A DNA stretch of 64,000 nt from Bugulina stolonifera. Its lineage: Eukaryota; Bryozoa; Gymnolaemata; Cheilostomatida; Bugulidae. Below are positions 58,364 through 64,000 of the stretch, piece by piece (position 1 is the stretch's first letter; every line of letters starts with the position of its first letter). The notes beneath the pieces are model-generated. The model had not been told where the DNA came from and searched no databases. It saw only the letters and a list, made by a program, of their open reading frames with translations. Where the stretch lies: positions 31,932,818 to 31,996,817 of the forward strand of contig OW285187.1 of the NCBI GenBank assembly GCA_935421135.1, written 5' to 3'. Position numbers and translations under genes: made by a program.

Positions 58364-61300
58364 TTATTGTGGTTTATTAAATGTCGGCCTGTTAAGACGG
58401 GCACCTCTGAGTCTGCCACGTCGAGCAACTGGTGGCCGAGACTGACTGGAGCTGGAAGGCATATCAGATGAAGATGACTGACCATTATCGTTCCAGACAA
58501 TAGGTTCAATGACACGTGGTCTGCCACCCTCATTGTTTGCTTCTGATGAGGATACCTGCAAACATAGAAATACTAGCATTAGAAGAATGAGAATTGGGAC
58601 TCACTGTTGTCAGTGCAGTTAGTGGTCCCTTAGTTATAGAACTGTAGCATTGACCAATTTCTCCAAACGAGAGACAACTCCATAATTGTAAAATTAACGA
58701 GGCTGGACACACATAAATGTCTTCTCCCAGGCCCACACCATTTTTTAACAAATTAACAAAAGACATCATGGCTAGCAATAAGTATAGATGTGCATTGCAT
58801 GTAGTACAGTTGAAGGGTATCACTTACTGGTTCATCGCTCATAATATTGCGGTTGGTCTGATTACTGGTTGTGGCTGCAGCTGGAACGGATGTTGAACTA
58901 TCCAACTCATAGTGAGATTCTGTGGAAACAACATTTGACTGCTCCTGATTGCTGGCCATCGGGACCGCGAGAGATGCTGAACCATCTACTTCGTTTACCT
59001 CGCTCATTGTACCGGCTTCAGAGTCTCCAAACTGAGGCAGATCATCCATTACTATAGCTAAAACAGCAGAAACATAATGTATTGGTTACCTAGAAATAGT
59101 CAGTTATCATCAAGGGGACAATAATTGATTGACCTGCACATGGCCATAGTTTAACACTAGCAGCTGTGCAATATAGTTTTTATCCTGCTAAACTGCCAAC
59201 CGGCAGAGGAGGAATCTAATGTAGATAACCTAAAATGATATCGTAACTATGATTTTTATTCTATAATCTATACCTTGTTGTTCCAAGTCAACATGTTCCA
59301 TAGATGGTATAGTAGATGAAGAACCAAAGACAAAGGGTGCCATACTTGGGTTGGGAGAGCTGCAATACAATATATTACAACATAACTTGATAATAATAAG
59401 TCTACAATCTGATATAATAGGTAAGTACACTTATTTATGCTAATGCTATTAGGCTGAGAGACAAAAAGACTTAGTATGGCACAAACATCAAACTAAATCC
59501 TCAGAAATTGACTAGAACTAGCCAAGTGACACAGTGGGTTTATCGTCATTAGTAGCTTGGTCAGCAACGTGTTTCTTCACCAGCTAAGTCACCAGCTAAG
59601 TCTATGTCAGTGCTACCATTGTTAATATTCCACTTAAAGGGATTTTGTGCTAACAGTATTCATCTACATAAGCAAGTGAATCATTTTAAAAACTTTAAAA
59701 AAAGCAAATATTCCAAATAATTATTTGCAGGTCGCTAAACTTACTCAAGTCTATTCTTATAAGATAGTAGACAGAGAGTAGAGGTGAAGTAGATAGAGCT
59801 AGAGATACTGCTCATAGCCAGCACTTATACTGCTATTGCTGCATCAATCACACAGTATTACATAATAAGATTGAATGACCATATTATATTATATAACACA
59901 GATCGATGGAGGGAAAACAATCATGTAATGTGGATATTATGATGTAACAAGCTTCTTGATCTAGCATTCATCCTCCTGTATGTGTTTTCAATCATGTTCA
60001 CTCTAAGTCATTGTGGCCACTATACTTATATACTACAGGTACTACAGGTAAATGTACATGTAGTGGGCTAGTGAATGAACTCCATTCCTACCTGACTGCA
60101 ACTGCAAATCCATCATTCCTTGAGACAGGCATGGCAAGAGTTGGTGTACTGGGCACTATACCATCTCCTTCATTTATATTACTGTCTACTGAGACTGTAC
60201 CCTGTGCCTGTATAACAATATTCATTAGGAAACACTGTTATATCATTAGCATTAGTTACCATTAGCCAAAGAATTATTAATCCGAAGAGAAGCTAATACA
60301 TGTATTTATATGTAAATATTACATTCACTGTAAAAGCTAACACACACAAGGAATTCTTAATTATATGACACCTGCCATTAATCAATTAAGTTTATTTAAA
60401 AACTAATTTATTTATTCTGATATTATTGATCACTCTGAGACATCTGTATTCAAATAAGATACGACAACAGTAGTTTCAGCTCAAGTCAAGAGAGGTGTAC
60501 TACTACAGTGTACTACCACAGTGTACTACCACAGTGTATTACCACAGTGTACTATTACAGTGTACTACCACAGTGTACTACCACAGTGTACTACTACAGT
60601 GTACTACCACAGTGTACTACTACAGTGTACTACCACAGTGTACTACCACAGTGTACTACCACAGTGTATTACCACAGTGTATTACTACAGTGTATTACCA
60701 CAGTGTACTACCACAGTGTACTACCACAGTGTATTACCACAGTGTACTACCACAGTGTACTACCACAGTGTACTACTACAGTGTATTACCACAGTGTATT
60801 ACCACAGTGTATTACCACAGTGTATTACCACAGTGTACTACCACAGTGTACTACCACAGTGTACTACCACAGTGTACTACCACAGTGTACTACCACAGTG
60901 TACTACCACAGTGTACTACCACAGTGTACTACCACAGTGTACTACCACAGTGTACTACCACAGTGTACTACCACAGTGTACTACCACAGTGTATTACCAC
61001 AGTGTATTACCACAGTGTACTACCACAGTGTACTACCACAGTGTACTACCACAGTGTATTACCACAGTGTACTACCACAGTGTACTACCACAGTGTATTA
61101 CTACAGTGTATTACTACAGTGTACTACCACAGTGTACTATTACAGTGTACTACCACAGTGTACTACCACAGTGTACTACCACAGTGTACTACTACAGTGT
61201 ACTACCACAGTGTACTACCACAGTGTACTACCACAGTGTACTACCACAGTGTACTACCACAGTGTACTACCACAGTGTATTACCACAGTGTATTACCACA

Positions 61301-62956
61301 GTGTACTACCACAGTGTACTACCACAGTGTACTACCACAGTGTATTACCACAGTGTACTACCACAGTGTACTACCACAGTGTATTACTACAGTGTATTAC
61401 TACAGTGTACTACCACAGTGTACTATTACAGTGTACTACTACAGTGTACTACCACAGTGTACTACCACAGTGTACTACCACGGTGTATTACCACGGTGTA
61501 TTACCACGGTGTACTACCACAGTGTACTACCACAGTGTACTACCACAGTGTATTACCACAGTGTATTACCACAGTGTACTACCACAGTGTACTACCACAG
61601 TGTACTACCACAGTGTACTACCACAGTGTACTACCACAGTGTACTACCACAGTGTACTACTACAGTGTACTACCACAGTGTACTACCACAGTGTACTACC
61701 ACAGTGTACTACCACAGTGTACTACCACAGTGTACTACCACAGTGTATTACCACAGTGTATTACCACAGTGTACTACCACAGTGTACTACCACAGTGTAC
61801 TACCACAGTGTATTACCACAGTGTACTACTACAGTGTACTACCACAGTGTATTACTACAGTGTATTACTACAGTGTACTACCACAGTGTACTATTACAGT
61901 GTACTACTACAGTGTACTACCACAGTGTACTACCACGGTGTACTACCACGGTGTATTACCACGGTGTATTACCACGGTGTACTACCACAGTGTACTACCA
62001 CAGTGTACTACCACAGTGTACTACCACAGTGTACTACCACAGTGTACTACCACAGTGTACTACCACAGTGTACTACCACAGTGTACTACCACAGTGTACT
62101 ACCACAGTGTACTACCACAGTGTACTACCACAGTGTACTACCACAGTGTACTACCACAGTGTACTACCACAGTGTACTACCACAGTGTACTACCACAGTG
62201 TACTACCACAGTGTACTACCACAGTGTACTACCACAGTGTACTACCACAGTGTACTACCACAGTGTACTACCACAGTGTACTACCACAGTGTACTACTAC
62301 AGTGTACTACTACAGTGTACTACTACTAACAGTGTACTACTACAGTGCACCTAACTGTTACCTCAATGGGTAAAGTTTGAACTGATAACAACATTTTCCT
62401 ATCAGCACACACATAATATACAAGTGTGTAGAACTGTAACTGGAGGTGGTACTATGATAATAATAATAATAGTCTACATGCATACCTGATAGTTGAGAGC
62501 GGCAAGAGTGGCCAACCTTCTGGTCCCAGAACCTTCATTTGATGCACCTTGCTGAGAGCTTGAGACCGACATTCCAGCATTGGCTGCAATTGTAGTGTAA
62601 AAGCAAAATACATATACATTGTAGTAGATGTGCGCATTATAGCACACATAGAATTCATGTACACACACACGCGCGCACACACACACATACACACGCGCGC
62701 ACACGCACGCACGCACACACACGTATATATAAGAAGAGCAGAACACAGCATAGCATGGCATAGGATATATAGGGTGACATCTAATAGAGTAATACTAACT
62801 GGCAGCATTAGCAGGTTCTTCATCTTCTATCATGATTATGTCACTGGTGTCACCATCTTCATCATATGGCTCTTCAGCTGCCTCTGGCTCTGCCTCTTCA
62901 TTGTAATCTGACTCATCTCCTTCACCACCTTCTTCAGACGATCCCTCCCCGTCTTC
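58364..62956 (-). CDS. TPR: Nucleoprotein TPR, C-terminal part (partial)
   Basis: Tpr is the nuclear-basket filament protein of the nuclear pore; this part is its acidic, disordered tail. Six exons join in phase: 62800-62956, 62486-62583, 60092-60207, 59274-59359, 58828-59057 and 58364-58555 (292 residues to the stop). The first exon is strongly acidic (EDGEGSSEEGGEGDESDYN). The third contains GIVPSTPTLAMPVSRNDGFA, matching vertebrate Tpr (VPSTPTLVVP...DGFAEAI), and the fourth has APFVFGSS at the position of the Tpr FxFG stretch. The end is basic (ARRGRLRGARLNRPTFNKPQ), like the Tpr R-rich C-terminus. The long coiled-coil part must lie right of the window. One intron carries the 13 bp satellite. 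Confidence 0.85.
60494..62348. repeat. 13 bp satellite array in a TPR intron, about 142 copies
   Basis: The unit is GTGTACTACCACA, with variants TATTACCACA, TACTACTACA, TACTATTACA and TACTACCACG. Phase is kept at 13n throughout: the rare TACTATTAC variant starts at 60550, 61135, 61421 and 61889, spaced 585, 286 and 468 bases. The unit has no stop in any forward frame, so all three plus frames stay open for about 600 codons. These are not genes. The last units break to TACTACTACTAACAGTG. Confidence 0.98.
62661..62722. repeat. (CA)n/(CG)n microsatellite
   Basis: Alternating purine-pyrimidine runs of ACACAC, CGCGCG and CACGCACG lie in the TPR intron between the first two exons seen here. Confidence 0.95.
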
Positions 62957-64000
62957 CTGTAGTACACAAAGTATGCCATATGGAGGTGGAACTGCACATT
63001 AATTGAATCCAATTGATGGCCAATTGCATGTAGCCTAGTTCTCAAAAAATTAAGAACTTTGTTCATGTGATCTTTTTTCTTGCAAGGCAAGATTTCCAGC
63101 AAGAAGTACCTCTGTACTGAACCAACTTTATGGCTAACACGTGGAATATAATAAGCTGAAAAAATGATTTGGAGAAAACTTATTAAAATAATGCCATTAA
63201 TAATGTTGAGGAATTGATCGGATGCTTTTTTTGGAAAAAATCCTCTTATACATTAAGTGAGATGAACAAAATTGGGCAATTAAATAAAAACCAGAACAGG
63301 TGCTTACCCCAGCCTTATGTTATGTAGAGACTGAGGTTTGACCTGCATCATACATGTTGAAGTGTTTATGCTGGTAGATGAAATTGAGATCATTGCGCCT
63401 GTCATAATGCATAAGTTGTTATACAGGCACTAGAGCTGACGGACTGCTGTAGGTTTTCAGTAATTTTATCCACTAAGAGCATCATTATAGTGAATACACA
63501 CTGCAACAAGTGTGAGGAAGTGATGCAATCAACTAGGGCGTATAATAGTGAAGTTACATTTACTAGGCAGCTGGCTACAATATGATTGGTGACAAACATG
63601 CAGATGACTTGTTATAAGAATGTACTAAATCATGTACCAGCTTGTGTATTTACCAACAAGTTGATTACTAGAGAAACACTAGCTAGATAATTATATTATA
63701 TTATCCACATGTACAAGAGACAAGAGTCTCATTTCTCTTTGCACTCATTATACTCCAACAATGGAATATAAACCCAAACAAGTTTACCTATAATCAAGTG
63801 TTTATGAATTTAAAAGCTGCTATTCACTTTTGTTTACCAGTCTGTGTACTTTCACTACCACAAAGCAGACAAACAACAACAAACAGACAACAAACAAAAG
63901 TGCAATTTTCTCACAGGTCTGTGTATTATAATTATTATATAACAGGGGGCAGTTGCAGGGTATAGTGTACTATTTATTGTATGAATAGTGAGGAGCAGTC
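62957..64000. other. Right-edge region, TPR intron
   Basis: No exon of TPR or another gene was recognised on either strand. It is probably an intron leading to upstream TPR exons outside the window. Confidence 0.5.

Noticed and set aside
60494..62348. Each satellite unit contains CACAGTG, the V(D)J recombination heptamer
   Set aside because: There is no nonamer at 12/23 spacing and no receptor-like or RAG-like gene nearby. The match is a by-product of the repeat.
60495..62373. Three overlapping plus-strand ORFs of 602-621 codons
   Set aside because: They are translations of a 13 bp satellite in three frames inside a TPR intron, with no codon structure or splice context.
62836..63102. Minus-strand 88-residue ORF
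   Set aside because: It overlaps the acidic TPR exon in another frame and runs into the intron. The TPR frame has correct splice phase and homology.

Overview
This is a 64 kb stretch of an AT-rich animal nuclear genome. The evidence is many GT-AG introns of about 100 to 4,000 bases, exons that join in phase into animal-specific proteins (Vasa, TNRC6/GW182, Di-Ras, eIF4E class 3, Tpr), and abundant small inverted-repeat transposons. No operons, Shine-Dalgarno sites, phage or CRISPR arrays were seen. The lineage cannot be fixed by eye. An invertebrate, possibly an early-branching one such as a sponge, is a reasonable guess: Vasa carries CCHC zinc knuckles and GW182 keeps UBA, PAM2-like and RRM parts.

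Layout from left to right. 1-3899 (-): 5' half of SRPRA, the SRP receptor alpha subunit, running off the left edge. 3900-5912: divergent spacer with a near-perfect 250 bp hairpin and a MITE. 5936-7625 (+): complete UBE2I/UBC9. 7979-12836: mostly empty AT-rich DNA with one coding-like orphan segment. 12925-24318 (+): complete 18-exon TNRC6/GW182. 26916-31266 (-): complete 14-exon EIF3L. 32179-38929 (+): complete 7-exon EIF4E3, head-to-head with EIF3L, with a hAT-like element in intron 2. 40126-41242 (-): complete 2-exon Di-Ras GTPase. 43591-50221 (-): complete 13-exon Vasa with five zinc knuckles. 50222-58363: gene desert with a decayed LINE reverse-transcriptase tail, a 3.9 kb element with very long terminal inverted repeats, a miniature hAT element and an LTR-like block. 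58364-62956 (-): the last six exons of TPR, with a 1.85 kb array of a 13 bp satellite in one intron. Nothing coding was found from 62957 to the right edge.

Four of the eight genes act on mRNA translation or silencing: TNRC6 (miRNA silencing), eIF3L, eIF4E3 (initiation and cap binding) and Vasa (germline mRNA helicase). UBC9 and Tpr both have known links to the nuclear pore and SUMO pathway. These are separate transcription units, and any functional meaning of the clustering is inference.

The most unusual material is repetitive: the long-TIR element (51754-55662), the hairpin (4301-4552), the 13 bp satellite with 13n higher-order structure (60494-62348), and two hAT-like elements with exact 8 bp target duplications. 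Exon ends were set by hand from splice consensus and phase continuity, so individual junctions could be off by a few bases.
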